Shown here piece by piece: positions 8,180-17,043 of a stretch of DNA of 45,437 bases. The position numbers were made by a program, and so were the translations under genes. The DNA is from Lachnospiraceae bacterium (GTDB lineage: Bacteria > Bacillota > Clostridia > Lachnospirales > Lachnospiraceae). Positions within the stretch are counted from its first letter, which is position 1; the number at the start of each line of letters is the position of its first letter. A model generated the notes under the pieces. It was given only the letters and a program-made list of their open reading frames with translations, was not told the DNA's origin and ran no database searches. Location of the stretch: contig JALENY010000040.1 in assembly GCA_022767285.1 (NCBI GenBank), positions 1-45,437 of the forward strand, written 5' to 3'.

Positions 8180-9625
8180 ATGGCAAAAGAAAAGAAACTC
8201 GTTGAGGCAATTACTTCCATGGAGGAAGATTTTGCCCAGTGGTATACCGACGTTGTGAAAAAGGCGGAATTGACCGATTACACCAGCGTGAAAGGGTGTA
8301 TGGTAATCAAACCTTACGGTTATGCTATCTGGGAAAACATTCAGCATGAACTGGATCGCAGATTTAAGGAGACCGGTGTGGAAAACGTATATCTTCCTAT
8401 GTTTATTCCGGAAAGTCTTCTGCAGAAGGAAAAGGATCACGTGGAAGGATTTGCACCAGAAGTTGCATGGGTGACTCATGGCGGTCTGGAACCTCTTCAG
8501 GAAAGAATGTGTGTGAGACCGACTTCTGAGACTCTGTTCTGCGATTTTTATGCAAAAGAGATTCATTCCCACAGAGATCTTCCGAAAGTATATAACCAGT
8601 GGTGTTCGGTTGTCCGTTGGGAAAAGACGACCAGACCGTTCCTTCGTTCCAGAGAGTTTTTGTGGCAGGAAGGTCACACAGCACATGCCACAGCGGAAGA
8701 GGCTGAGGCAAGAACCATTCAGATGCTGAATGTGTACGCTGATTTCTGCGAACAGGTTCTTGCTATTCCGGTTATAAAAGGAAGAAAAACCGATAAAGAA
8801 AAATTTGCAGGCGCAGAGGCTACATACACCATTGAGTCTCTGATGCATGATGGAAAAGCTCTTCAGTCCGGTACCAGCCACAATTTTGGCGACGGGTTTG
8901 CAAAGGCATTCGGTATTCAGTATACCGACAAAGACAATACTTTAAAATATGTACATCAGACTTCCTGGGGAATGACCACCCGTATGATCGGCGCTATCAT
9001 TATGGTACATGGTGATGACAGCGGACTGAAACTGCCGCCGAGAATCGCTCCGGTCCAGGTTATGGTAATTCCGATCCAGCAGAGAAAAGAAGGCGTTCTG
9101 GAAAAATCCGAAGAGCTTCTGGCTGTCCTGAAAGAGGCTGGAATCCGTGCAAAACTGGATGACAGTGACAAGAGTCCGGGATGGAAATTCTCCGAACAGG
9201 AAATGCGCGGTATCCCTCTTCGTGTGGAAATCGGACCAAAAGACATTGAGAATAATCAGGCTGTTCTGGTACGCCGTGATACCCGTGAAAAAGTAGTAGT
9301 TTCCCTGGAAAATCTGGCTGCAAAGGCAAACGAGCTGTTGGATGCGATCCAGCAGGATATGTTTGATCGTGCACTGGCGCATCGGGAAGCCCACACATAT
9401 GAAGCATCTGACTATGAAACATTTAAACAGACAATCGATGAAAAACCGGGATTTGTAAAGGCTCCGTGGTGCGGATGTCAGGAATGCGAAGATAAGATCA
9501 AGGAAGATACAACGGCAACTTCACGCTGCATTCCTCTGGTTGGGGGAGAAGCTGTAGAAGGTGCGACCTGCGTTTGCTGCGGAAAACCGGCAAAAAAACT
9601 GGTTTACTGGGGCAAGGCATATTAA
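8180..9625 (+). CDS. proS: Prolyl-tRNA synthetase, archaeal/eukaryotic type (ProS type 3)
   Basis: At 481 residues this is the short ProRS without the bacterial INS editing domain. Class II motif 2 ([26 protein letters not shown], about 139-164) and motif 3 ([11 protein letters not shown], about 263-273) are present. The anticodon-binding domain (about 285-385) is followed by a zinc-binding C-terminal domain with cysteines in CGCQEC and CVCCG, ending in the characteristic aromatic tail YWGKAY. It charges tRNA-Pro. A GGAGG site lies upstream. I looked for a T-box leader in the 116-base gap and saw none. cca follows after 18 bases. Confidence 0.95.
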   Translation: MAKEKKLVEAITSMEEDFAQWYTDVVKKAELTDYTSVKGCMVIKPYGYAIWENIQHELDRRFKETGVENVYLPMFIPESLLQKEKDHVEGFAPEVAWVTHGGLEPLQERMCVRPTSETLFCDFYAKEIHSHRDLPKVYNQWCSVVRWEKTTRPFLRSREFLWQEGHTAHATAEEAEARTIQMLNVYADFCEQVLAIPVIKGRKTDKEKFAGAEATYTIESLMHDGKALQSGTSHNFGDGFAKAFGIQYTDKDNTLKYVHQTSWGMTTRMIGAIIMVHGDDSGLKLPPRIAPVQVMVIPIQQRKEGVLEKSEELLAVLKEAGIRAKLDDSDKSPGWKFSEQEMRGIPLRVEIGPKDIENNQAVLVRRDTREKVVVSLENLAAKANELLDAIQQDMFDRALAHREAHTYEASDYETFKQTIDEKPGFVKAPWCGCQECEDKIKEDTTATSRCIPLVGGEAVEGATCVCCGKPAKKLVYWGKAY

Positions 9626-9643
9626 GAGGCAGACTATAGGAAG

Positions 9644-10990
9644 ATGAAACTAAAGCTACCGGAAAAAGTAATTTATATTATTGAAACGCTGGAAAGTCAC
9701 GGGTTTGAAGCCTATGTGGTGGGCGGATGCGTCCGGGATTCCATATTGGCACGGACACCGGGAGACTGGGATATTACCACCTCGGCAACGCCTGCTCAGG
9801 TAAAACAGATTTTCAGAAGGACTATTGATACGGGGATTGCCCATGGTACAGTGACGGTGCTTTTGGAAAAAGATATGTTTGAGGTTACTACCTACCGGAT
9901 TGATGGCAAATATGAGGACAGCCGCCATCCGAAGGAAGTGACTTTTACCGCTAGTCTGGAAGAAGACCTGAAACGTCGTGATTTTACCATAAATGCCATG
10001 GCCTATAATGATCGGACCGGTCTGGTGGATCTCTACGGAGGCATGCACGATCTGCAGCATAAGGTGATCCGCTGTGTGGGCGATCCCAAAGAGCGGTTTT
10101 GTGAGGATGCGCTGCGTATGCTGCGTGCCGTGCGGTTTGCAGCACAGCTTGGTTTTTCCATTGATCCAAACACGGCGCAGGCCATACGGGAACTGGCGGA
10201 TACTCTGGAACGAATCAGTGCGGAACGCATTCAGACGGAAATCGTCAAACTGCTTACCTCCAATCACCCGGGTATGTGGGAAGCATGTTACACCCTTGGC
10301 ATTACCAGAATCATCATGCCGGAATTTGATGTCTGCATGATGACGCCTCAGATGACTCCACACCATTGTTATTGTGTGGGAGAACATATTTTGTGGTCGA
10401 TGGAAGGTGTCCCGGCGGATAAGATCCTGCGTCTGACCATGCTGCTCCATGACATTGGGAAACCGAAGAGCAAGGTGACAGACGAAAAAGGAAGAGACCA
10501 TTTCTACGGGCATGCAAAAGTCAGTGAGGAGATGGCCCGGAAGATTCTGCACCGGCTTCGTTTTGATAACGATACTGTTGCAAAAGTAACAAAACTGATT
10601 CGTTTTCATGATACAAGACCGGAACCTACATCAAAACAGGTGCGGCATCTGCTGTATCAGATCGGAGAGGATCTGTTTCCCATGTATCTGGCAGTACGCC
10701 GGGCAGATACCATGGCACAGAGCGGCTATTTGCGAAACGACAAGCTGGAGCGTATAGACCGTATTGAGGCAGAATATCAGGAGATCATCCGCAGACAGGA
10801 GTGTTTTTCTTTGAAAAACCTGGCTATATCCGGAAAAGATCTGATTCGCCTGGGCATTGAGCCGGGCAAAGAAATCGGTGAATTGCTGGATTTGGCGCTG
10901 CAGTTGGTACTGGAGAATCCATCTCTGAATAATAAGGCATATTTGATGAATTTCGCGGCGGCCGAACATGCGAAACGATGGAGAGGATAA
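9644..10990 (+). CDS. cca: CCA-adding tRNA nucleotidyltransferase
   Basis: The 448-residue protein has a class II nucleotidyltransferase head (about 1-140) with GGCVRD and the metal-binding DWDIT motif near residue 43. The RRDFTINAMAY motif C and the EDALRMLRAVRFAAQLGF motif D/E region follow. An HD domain (about 245-350; HHCYCVGEHI and LLHDIGK) and a helical tail complete it. It builds or repairs the 3' CCA end of tRNAs. This fits the tRNA-Gly gene at 31637, which has no encoded CCA. The HD domain suggests extra phosphatase or nuclease activity as in some bacterial CCA enzymes. Co-transcribed with proS. Confidence 0.93.
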   Translation: MKLKLPEKVIYIIETLESHGFEAYVVGGCVRDSILARTPGDWDITTSATPAQVKQIFRRTIDTGIAHGTVTVLLEKDMFEVTTYRIDGKYEDSRHPKEVTFTASLEEDLKRRDFTINAMAYNDRTGLVDLYGGMHDLQHKVIRCVGDPKERFCEDALRMLRAVRFAAQLGFSIDPNTAQAIRELADTLERISAERIQTEIVKLLTSNHPGMWEACYTLGITRIIMPEFDVCMMTPQMTPHHCYCVGEHILWSMEGVPADKILRLTMLLHDIGKPKSKVTDEKGRDHFYGHAKVSEEMARKILHRLRFDNDTVAKVTKLIRFHDTRPEPTSKQVRHLLYQIGEDLFPMYLAVRRADTMAQSGYLRNDKLERIDRIEAEYQEIIRRQECFSLKNLAISGKDLIRLGIEPGKEIGELLDLALQLVLENPSLNNKAYLMNFAAAEHAKRWRG

Positions 10991-10993
10991 ACA

Positions 10994-11075
10994 GCATGTA
11001 TAACGGTGTGCCCTTTGGGTATACCTTGAATATTCCGCCCGAAGGGCATGTATTACGGTGTGCCCTTTGGGTATA
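10994..11075 (+). repeat. 30-base direct repeat (two copies) with alternative hairpins
   Basis: Copies at 10994-11023 and 11046-11075 match at 29 of 30 bases, with a period of 52. Each carries GCCCTTTGGG. The single segment CCCGAAGGGC (11038-11047) between them can pair with either copy (10 base pairs including one G-U), giving two exclusive hairpins. It lies between cca and the CotS-like gene. Its function is unknown. Confidence 0.75.
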
Positions 11076-11099
11076 TTTTAACTCCCCCTCACATACACT
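11071..11099 (+). promoter_or_regulatory. Sigma-E-like promoter of the CotS-like gene
   Basis: GTATATT (11071-11077) and CATACACT (11092-11099) are separated by 14 bases, a close match to the sigma-E consensus of spore formers (kmATATT, 14-15 bases, CATACAnT). Transcription would begin near 11106, about 28 bases before the start codon. This fits a mother-cell coat protein. Confidence 0.6.
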
Positions 11100-11125
11100 A
11101 GAAGGAAGTGTGTGATGTGAGGGGG
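11084..11125 (+). promoter_or_regulatory. Hairpin hiding the ribosome binding site of the CotS-like gene
   Basis: CCCCCTCACAT (11084-11094) pairs with ATGTGAGGGGG (11115-11125), and ACAC with GTGT can extend the stem. The GAGGGGG arm is the ribosome binding site for ATG 11135. A transcript coming from cca would contain both arms; one starting at the sigma-E-like site would contain only the 3' arm. Confidence 0.6.
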
Positions 11126-11134
11126 ACTGCTTTT

Positions 11135-12136
11135 ATGTATGATAAGGGATTGAGCGTGCTGGAACGGTACGGACTGACAAGTCAGGCTACATATCGTGGA
11201 AGGGGCGCCCTTATCTGTGAAACGCAGGCAGGGCTGAAACAGATAAAGCCCTTTGAGGGGTCGGCAAAACGGTTGGAACGGCAGAATCAGTTACTGGAAC
11301 ATCTGCAGGCATGCGGACATGAGCATCTGGACATCATTCTCAGGAATGAGGAGGGGAGTCTGACCTCCACAGATAAAGAGGGATATACGTATCTTGTAAA
11401 AAACTGGTGGGACGGGCGTGAATGTGATGTCAAAAACCAGGAAGATGTATGTCGGGGAATGCAGCAGTTGGCCCGGCTGCACAAGGACATGTTTTTGAAA
11501 ACGGAGCAGGGAGAAAATCCGGAAAATCTGATTGAAACGTACCAAAAGCACAATCAGGGGATGAAAAAAATACGTTCTTATGTTCGCAGACGGCGGCAGA
11601 AGAATGATTTTGAGTATCTTTTTCTGAAACATGTGGAACGCTATCTTTCGTATGGGACCAGGGCTCTGGAGCAGCTGGAACATTCCGGCTATTCGGAGAT
11701 GCGCTGGCAATGTTGGGAGAATGGGACAGCCTGCCATGGAGAGTACAACCAACACAATATTCTGATGCGCGGAGAGCAGATTGCAGCTGTGAATTTTGAC
11801 CATTTCCGATTTGAAGATCAGACTGCGGACATCGCACAGTTTATGCGGAAAATGATGGAAAAGCATGGATGGAACAAGGGGCTGGCAGAGGATATGCTCG
11901 AGGCCTACAGTTCCGTGCGGCCTCTTTCCCATGAGGAGTGGAACTGTCTGGCTATCCGTCTGTCTTATCCTGAGAAATTCTGGAAGGTTACCAGCTTTTA
12001 CTATAACAACAATAAAGCTTTTTTATCTTCGCGTCATCAGGAAAAAATGGTGAATTTGCTGAGACAGGAAACTTTGTGGCAGGAATTTATGAATTCGCTT
12101 TTCGGCAATTCACTTTTTCCGGATAATCCTATATAA
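11135..12136 (+). CDS. CotS-family spore coat protein (aminoglycoside-kinase fold)
   Basis: The start is placed at ATG 11135, nine bases after GGGGG; a GTG at 11108 in frame would lie inside the hairpin arm and has no site. The 333-residue product has the CotS/YutH/YsxE pattern: an N-lobe with a conserved lysine in GLKQIKPFEG and a C-lobe with CHGEYNQHNILM (kinase HGDxxxxN loop with E for D). NFDHFRFEDQTADIAQFMRKM plays the part of the metal-binding region. The substituted catalytic aspartate suggests a weak or inactive kinase. CotS proteins are deposited in the spore coat. A sigma-E-like promoter immediately upstream supports a sporulation role. Confidence 0.82.
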   Translation: MYDKGLSVLERYGLTSQATYRGRGALICETQAGLKQIKPFEGSAKRLERQNQLLEHLQACGHEHLDIILRNEEGSLTSTDKEGYTYLVKNWWDGRECDVKNQEDVCRGMQQLARLHKDMFLKTEQGENPENLIETYQKHNQGMKKIRSYVRRRRQKNDFEYLFLKHVERYLSYGTRALEQLEHSGYSEMRWQCWENGTACHGEYNQHNILMRGEQIAAVNFDHFRFEDQTADIAQFMRKMMEKHGWNKGLAEDMLEAYSSVRPLSHEEWNCLAIRLSYPEKFWKVTSFYYNNNKAFLSSRHQEKMVNLLRQETLWQEFMNSLFGNSLFPDNPI

Positions 12137-12281
12137 TGATGTTGAGGTCAAAAGCATTTGACCCCATGATGCCTTTGGATTTTTCCGCGCTTTGCGCTTC
12201 CAAAATCCGAAAAACAGCAGAGCATTTAAAGAGAAAAGAGCGGCATCTTATATTTTGAACAGACAAGAGAATGGTGAAAAA

Positions 12282-12719
12282 ATGGAACGAAAATATACGT
12301 TTGAGGATTTGGTAAACATTATAGCGGAATTGAGAAGTGACCATGGCTGCCCCTGGGACAGGGAGCAGACCCATGGCTCGCTTAAGAAATGTCTGCTGGA
12401 TGAAGCAGAAGAGGTGCTGGAAGGCATCGATATTTATGAACATACCGGTGACTGGGACAATCTGTGTGAAGAACTGGGCGATGTATTAATGAACATACTG
12501 CTTCAGTGTGAGATTGCAAAAGAGGAAGGCATTTTTACGCTCGATGATGTGATCCAAGGGATATCAGAGAAAATGATCCGGAGACATCCTCATGTCTTCG
12601 GCAGCGGAACAGCGGATTCAGCCGAAGAAGTGCTTTTGACCTGGGAAGAGATCAAAAGAATGGAAAAATGCGGCAAGTTGCAAATTAAGCATAAAAGTGA
12701 TAAAAAGCGATATCCATAG
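12282..12719 (+). CDS. mazG: MazG nucleotide pyrophosphohydrolase
   Basis: The 145-residue protein is a single MazG domain: CPWDREQTHGSLKKCLLDEA (about 23-42) with the following EEVLEGI, then EELGDVLMNILL, then RRHPHVFG. The glutamate/aspartate pairs (ExxE, then ExxD) bind magnesium. It hydrolyses non-canonical NTPs to NMP and pyrophosphate. ATG 12282 is preferred over an upstream in-frame start at 12192, because family similarity begins at MERKYTFEDL. In B. subtilis the MazG-containing yabN gene heads the yabO-yabP-yabQ-divIC group found further right in this window, so this gene is probably its positional counterpart, though lacking the methylase half of YabN. Confidence 0.93.
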   Translation: MERKYTFEDLVNIIAELRSDHGCPWDREQTHGSLKKCLLDEAEEVLEGIDIYEHTGDWDNLCEELGDVLMNILLQCEIAKEEGIFTLDDVIQGISEKMIRRHPHVFGSGTADSAEEVLLTWEEIKRMEKCGKLQIKHKSDKKRYP

Positions 12720-12799
12720 GACATGTCTTGGCACAGTACTTTGGATGGATATGATTCGCGCCATAAGGTATGAAAACCAGCATAATGCACTGAAAAACC

Positions 12800-12828
12800 T
12801 TGACAATTATACCTAAACGTTATATAAC
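12800..12828 (+). promoter_or_regulatory. Strong sigma-A promoter of the HU gene
   Basis: A perfect TTGACA (12800-12805) and TATAAC (12823-12828) are separated by 17 bases, 66 bases before the start codon. This fits an abundant nucleoid protein. Confidence 0.85.
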
Positions 12829-12893
12829 TAATACATAGTTTCCGCAAAAACGGGAACCTGTTATTTTAGAGAACATTTTTTAGGAGGAGTATC

Positions 12894-13172
12894 ATGAACA
12901 AAACAGAATTAGTAGCAGCGATTGCTAAAGAAACAGAATTGTCCAGAAAAGATGCTGAAGCTGCAGTTAAAGCTTTTGTAGATGTAGTGGCTAATGAATT
13001 AAAAAAGGGTGAAAAAGTTCAGTTAGTAGGATTCGGTACATTTGAAGTATCCGAAAGAGCAGCAAGAGAAGGAAGAAATCCGCAGACCGGCGAAACAATG
13101 ACCATCGAGGCTTCCAAGGCTCCAAGATTCAAAGCCGGAAAAGCATTAAAAGATATCGTTAACGAAAAATAA
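12894..13172 (+). CDS. hup: DNA-binding protein HU
   Basis: The 92-residue protein is a typical [30 protein letters not shown], the [22 protein letters not shown] beta-arm with the DNA-intercalating RNPQTG, and the C-terminal KAGKALKD helix. It is a dimeric nucleoid-associated protein that bends DNA. Codon choice is biased to A-rich, highly expressed codons compared with its neighbours. Ribosome binding site AGGAGG, strong promoter and strong terminator make it an isolated, highly expressed unit. Confidence 0.97.
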   Translation: MNKTELVAAIAKETELSRKDAEAAVKAFVDVVANELKKGEKVQLVGFGTFEVSERAAREGRNPQTGETMTIEASKAPRFKAGKALKDIVNEK

Positions 13173-13188
13173 TGCAAGATGATTGTGC

Positions 13189-13217
13189 GAGGGACTCTTC
13201 TGAGTCTCTCTTTTTTT
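13189..13217 (+). terminator. Terminator after hup
   Basis: GAGGGACTC (13189-13197) and GAGTCTCTC (13202-13210) form a stem with one G-U pair, closing on a TTCT loop and followed by seven T. Confidence 0.92.
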
Positions 13218-13308
13218 GATAGTGTATACTTGAGTATAGCTTATGAGACGCAGCGCTCTGACTGTATGGAAAAGTATTATGGTGTGTTCTGCAAGTAAAA
13301 GATAAAAG

Positions 13309-13337
13309 TTGCCAAAAAGCAGCCATGCTTGTAAAAT
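13309..13337 (+). promoter_or_regulatory. Probable promoter of the DUF3786 gene
   Basis: TTGCCA (13309-13314) and TAAAAT (13332-13337) are separated by 17 bases. The -35 region overlaps a 13-mer, AAGATAAAAGTTG, also found near the right end of the window. Confidence 0.5.
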
Positions 13338-13404
13338 TGTAAGAAGAGTACAGGAAGATGCCAGAGAATATGCTCGGCGATAATTTTGATATGGAGGAAA
13401 GGTT

Positions 13405-14067
13405 ATGATCGAGCGGGAGGAAATCCGGGAATCGAACTATGCCAGATTGTGTGAAGCCTGGCGCCTGAAGTTTCTGTCTATGGATCAGGAACGACTGCTT
13501 CAAAAACTGCCGGAGATACGAGTCGAGGGTGAATATCTCACCATCCGGCACTTTGCGAGAAAATATGGTATTCACAGAGAGACAGGGCAGATCGTGGCCC
13601 CGGAGGACGACAGACCGGTTTCCAATGATGTAAAACTGAATCTGTATAATCTGTTTTACTATTCAAAAGAAGGGGCTTTTTTGCAGAATCGCTGGGTCCC
13701 GTTTCGTGATGTGAAGGCAGCGGGTCAATTTGATTCTGCTTATAAGAAACATGTGCTGATTCCTTTCGCACTGACGTTTTCGGGAAAAACGAACGAACTG
13801 TGTGAGGCTGCGGAAAAAATGGGCGGTATTCGGGTGCCCCAGGGAGATGCAGGTTATATTTTAAAATGTTTTGACTGCATTCCTATGCAGTATCTCTTTT
13901 GGGATAAAGACGATGAGTTTGAAGCCCAGGGAAATATTCTTTTTGATTACAGCGTGACAGATTTTATTCATGTAGAGTCCACGGTATCGCTGGCTATTGA
14001 AGGTGTTATGCGTCTGGCGGAAGTGGGCGGCGTTGAGATCAAGGGCAATATTTTCGGAACGTATTAA
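13405..14067 (+). CDS. DUF3786 domain-containing protein
   Basis: The 220-residue soluble protein matches DUF3786, a family from anaerobic Clostridia and some other anaerobes. Features include LKLPEIRV-like strands, a DRPVSNDVKLNLYNLFYY helix, WVPFRDVKAAGQFD, and a C-terminal FDCIPMQYLFWDKDDEFEAQ segment typical of the family. The function is unknown; association with corrinoid or one-carbon metabolism has been noted for some members, but nothing nearby supports that here. GGAGG precedes ATG 13405. It lies between hup and glycerate kinase, splitting a neighbourhood that is otherwise conserved in spore formers. Confidence 0.8.
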   Translation: MIEREEIRESNYARLCEAWRLKFLSMDQERLLQKLPEIRVEGEYLTIRHFARKYGIHRETGQIVAPEDDRPVSNDVKLNLYNLFYYSKEGAFLQNRWVPFRDVKAAGQFDSAYKKHVLIPFALTFSGKTNELCEAAEKMGGIRVPQGDAGYILKCFDCIPMQYLFWDKDDEFEAQGNILFDYSVTDFIHVESTVSLAIEGVMRLAEVGGVEIKGNIFGTY

Positions 14068-14147
14068 GGTGACTGCCTGAATGCAGAAAACAATAAATGG
14101 CAGAAAAGATGCTGCTGTGACAAATTGAAAAGAGGGTGGTGTTCATT

Positions 14148-15380
14148 ATGAACTTAAGAGAAGATGCAGATTATATTATCAGTGAATCTATCCGAAAAGT
14201 GCTTCCGGATGAGGCGGTTGCCCTGGCATTGACCGGGAAAACGTTTGCAAAGGGGAAGCTCTATGTGGTTGCGGCAGGAAAGGCTGCATGGCAGATGGCA
14301 AATGCTGCTGCGGAGCTTATGGGAAATCGGATAGAAGCCGGTGTGGTTGTGACAAAATATGATCATGTGAAAGGAGACATCCCCAAAATGACCTGTTTTG
14401 AGGCGGGCCATCCGGTGCCGGATGAAAATTCTTTTGCAGGCACCCAGGCAGCCCTTGATCTGGTGGCGGATCTGCATGAGGAAGATACGGTTCTTTTCCT
14501 CCTGTCCGGAGGCGGAAGTGCACTTTTTGAAAAACCATTGATACCTGAGGATGAATTAAAAGATATTACGAAACAACTGCTGGCCTGTGGAGCGGATATT
14601 GTGGAGATCAATACGATCCGCAAGCGCATTTCCGGGGTAAAAGGGGGAAAATTTGCAAAAATCTGTGAACCGGCGCAGGTGTACAGCATCGTACTGAGCG
14701 ATATCCTTGGCGATCCGTTGGATATGATTGCTTCCGGCCCGGCCTATCCGGATTCTGCGACCTGTGAAAAAGCACTGGAAATTGTGGATAAGTATGGGCT
14801 GAAACTGAGTGAGCGTGCATTAAACCTGCTTCGTGAGGAGACTCCGAAAAAACTGGATAATGTGGAGACGGTAGTTACAGGGAGCGTAAAAAATCTGTGT
14901 AAGGCGGCTGCGGAAGCTGCCCGTACCCTGGGCTATGATCCGATATTCCTGACCGATCAGCTGTCCTGCGAGGCAAAAGAAGCCGGTGCTTTTCTGGCAG
15001 CGATCGCCAAAAGCCATCAGGACAGCGAAAAGAGCCTGGCGTTTATTGCTGGCGGTGAGACGGTGGTGCATCTGTCCGGAAATGGCCTTGGAGGCAGAAA
15101 CCAGGAGTTGGCTCTGGCAGCGGCGGAAGGAATCGCGGGTCTGGAAAACGTGGCTGTGTTCAGCGTAGGAAGTGATGGGACAGACGGACCGACAGATGCG
15201 GCAGGCGGATATGTGGACGGCTCTGCGAAAGATCTCCTTGCCAAAGAAGGAATCAACATTTACCAGGTACTGAAACAGAACGATGCCTATCATGCTCTGA
15301 AGAAAACCGGGGGACTGATTATGACCGGCGCCACCGGAACCAATGTAAATGATGTGGCGGTGGCTTTGATAAGAAGATGA
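14148..15380 (+). CDS. Glycerate 2-kinase (MOFRL family)
   Basis: The 410-residue protein has the two-domain DUF4147/MOFRL architecture. The N-terminal part contains GKAAWQMANAA, GHPVPDENS, LLSGGGSALFEKP and SDILGDPLDMIASGPAYPD; the C-terminal MOFRL domain contains GGETVVHLSGNGLGGRNQE and SVGSDGTDGPTDAAGG. It phosphorylates D-glycerate, generally to 2-phosphoglycerate, linking glycerate catabolism to glycolysis. ATG 14148 is chosen because GAGGG lies 11 bases upstream. The gene is 80 bases after the DUF3786 gene, and a shared transcript is possible. No glycerate-pathway partner is adjacent. Confidence 0.9.
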   Translation: MNLREDADYIISESIRKVLPDEAVALALTGKTFAKGKLYVVAAGKAAWQMANAAAELMGNRIEAGVVVTKYDHVKGDIPKMTCFEAGHPVPDENSFAGTQAALDLVADLHEEDTVLFLLSGGGSALFEKPLIPEDELKDITKQLLACGADIVEINTIRKRISGVKGGKFAKICEPAQVYSIVLSDILGDPLDMIASGPAYPDSATCEKALEIVDKYGLKLSERALNLLREETPKKLDNVETVVTGSVKNLCKAAAEAARTLGYDPIFLTDQLSCEAKEAGAFLAAIAKSHQDSEKSLAFIAGGETVVHLSGNGLGGRNQELALAAAEGIAGLENVAVFSVGSDGTDGPTDAAGGYVDGSAKDLLAKEGINIYQVLKQNDAYHALKKTGGLIMTGATGTNVNDVAVALIRR

Positions 15381-15521
15381 GCGTCTTCGAAATGTTCCGG
15401 CGAGTATCCTCGTGGGAAGGCTGACGTGTCGAACGGGGGATATGATATCAGGTATTGGTGCATAGAGGAAGAGCTGCCCCTTTTGCAAGGTTTATATTGA
15501 ATGAAAAAACAGGAGGCTGTC

Positions 15522-15761
15522 ATGAGATTAGATAAATTTTTAAAAATTTCAAGATTAATCAAACGCCGCACCGTGGCCAACGAAGCCTGCGATGCAGGCC
15601 GTGTCATGGTTAACGGAAAACCTGCCAAGGCTTCGGTACAGGTGAAAGTCGGCGACACGATAGATATTCAATTTGGTGAAAAAACAGTTAAAGTAGAAGT
15701 CCTGAATGTGCAGGAGACTGTAAAAAAAGAGGAGGCGGCCGATCTGTACCGCTATCTTTGA
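15522..15761 (+). CDS. rqcP: RNA-binding S4 domain protein RqcP (YabO)
   Basis: The 79-residue protein is a single S4 domain: MRLDKFLKISRLIKRRTVANEACDAGRVMVNG, then VKVGDTIDI. RqcP works with RqcH in ribosome-associated quality control, moving tRNA-Ala during alanine tailing on split 50S subunits. ATG 15522 follows an AGGAGG-type site closely; an upstream ATG at 15501 in frame is less likely. The gene precedes yabP in Bacillus and many Clostridia; here a reversed MFS gene separates them. Ends at a terminator shared with that gene. Confidence 0.92.
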   Translation: MRLDKFLKISRLIKRRTVANEACDAGRVMVNGKPAKASVQVKVGDTIDIQFGEKTVKVEVLNVQETVKKEEAADLYRYL

Positions 15762-15776
15762 TCGGGAAGGAACGTG

Positions 15777-15823
15777 AAAAATGGTATCGGAAAAGCTATG
15801 AAGGCATTTCCGATACCATTTTT
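15777..15823. terminator. Bidirectional terminator between rqcP and the MFS gene
   Basis: A long stem (ATGGTATCGGAAA with its complement, about 15781-15793 and 15807-15819) is flanked by A-runs and T-runs. It overlaps the last codons of the MFS gene. Confidence 0.9.
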
Positions 15824-16986
15824 GCATTAAGAACCAATCCGATCAACAGAAGAATCGGGAAAATAACAGCTGCCAGTATGCCCATATTCAGTTTTCCGCC
15901 GAAGGCATCTGCCAGGATCCCCACATAAGTGGGGCCGCTGCCGCAGCCAAGATCACCGGCCAGAGCGAAAAAAGCAAACATGGCCGTGCCGCCTCTTGGG
16001 ATGCCTTTTGCAGCCAGGCTGAAGGTGCCGGGCCACAGGATACCGACGGACAGACCACACAGAGCACATCCCAGAAAGCCAAGGAGCGGAATGGGAGCGA
16101 ATCCGATCATCAGGTAGCTGCACAGGCAGAGAATCCCGCTGAGCACCATAAATTTTTGCAATTCGATTTTTTCACCGAACTTTCCATAAAAGAGGCGGGC
16201 GCTTCCCATGGTGACAGCAAAGAGAAGAGGACCGGCCAGATCACCGATGGCTTTTGATACATGAAGGCCGCTTTCTGCGTAGGCACTGGCCCATTGGCTT
16301 ACGGCCTGCTCGCAGGAACCGGCACAGACCATAAGAAGCATAAAGATCCAGAATGCTCTTTTGGTAAATAACTCTCCGATGCTATATCCCGTTTCGCCTT
16401 CTTTGATCAGAGAAGCAATGGGAACTTTTGCAAACAGAGAAATGTTGAGCAAGGGAATAACAGCCCATATGATGGCCATATAGCGCCAATTCCTGATGCC
16501 GAATATCAGGAAAAAGAGACTGGACAGAAGAACCACCCCCACATGTCCCCAACAGTAGAACGAGTGGAGCAGACTCATGGCCTTTTCTTTTTTCTTCCCC
16601 GGGCAGGCCTCTACAATGGGACTGATGAGAACTTCGATCAGTCCGCCGCCAATGGCGTAAGTGCCGACTGCCAGACAGATGCCCAGGTAGGGATCGGGAA
16701 GAAAGTCCGGTAAAACGGTCAGTCCGATCAGACCGGCTGCAGAGAATATATGAGCTGCGATTATGCACCTGCGGTAACCGATACGATCCGCAAATTTGGC
16801 GGAAATCAGATCCACAGCCAGCTGTACGCCAAAATTCATGCCGGTCAGAAGTGCAATTTTGTCCAGAGAAATACCATATTCTGACTGAAAGGTCAGAAAC
16901 AGCAGGGGGACAAAATTATTTACGATAGCCTGAACGATGTATCCGATAAAACTTGCGTAAATGGTGTGCTTGTATTGAAATCTCAT
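15796..16986 (-). CDS. Major facilitator superfamily transporter
   Basis: The 396-residue protein has about 12 hydrophobic helices in two six-helix halves. The MFS loop 2-3 signature appears as AKFADRIGYRRCI (about residues 61-73). Loop 8-9 has GSARLFYGKFGEKI. FxxxxxSExG-type sugar-proton symporter motifs are not obvious, so the substrate is unknown; the general look is of a fucose/sugar or multidrug-like family. Start ATG 16986 lies eight bases after AGAGGAG, and 12 residues of open frame upstream are ignored. It is inserted head-on between rqcP and yabP, with its own promoter and a 14-base palindrome in the leader. It is a single-gene unit. Confidence 0.85.
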   Translation of the reverse strand: MRFQYKHTIYASFIGYIVQAIVNNFVPLLFLTFQSEYGISLDKIALLTGMNFGVQLAVDLISAKFADRIGYRRCIIAAHIFSAAGLIGLTVLPDFLPDPYLGICLAVGTYAIGGGLIEVLISPIVEACPGKKKEKAMSLLHSFYCWGHVGVVLLSSLFFLIFGIRNWRYMAIIWAVIPLLNISLFAKVPIASLIKEGETGYSIGELFTKRAFWIFMLLMVCAGSCEQAVSQWASAYAESGLHVSKAIGDLAGPLLFAVTMGSARLFYGKFGEKIELQKFMVLSGILCLCSYLMIGFAPIPLLGFLGCALCGLSVGILWPGTFSLAAKGIPRGGTAMFAFFALAGDLGCGSGPTYVGILADAFGGKLNMGILAAVIFPILLLIGLVLNAKMVSEMPS

Positions 16987-17043
16987 GGAAGTATCTCCTC
17001 TGATAAAGTATGGTTCCGGCATCAGAATTCATGGTTCCATCCC

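Noticed and set aside
15427-15433. Spo0A box TGTCGAA before rqcP
   Set aside because: There is no nearby promoter with fitting geometry, and the 7-mer is expected several times by chance in a window of this size.
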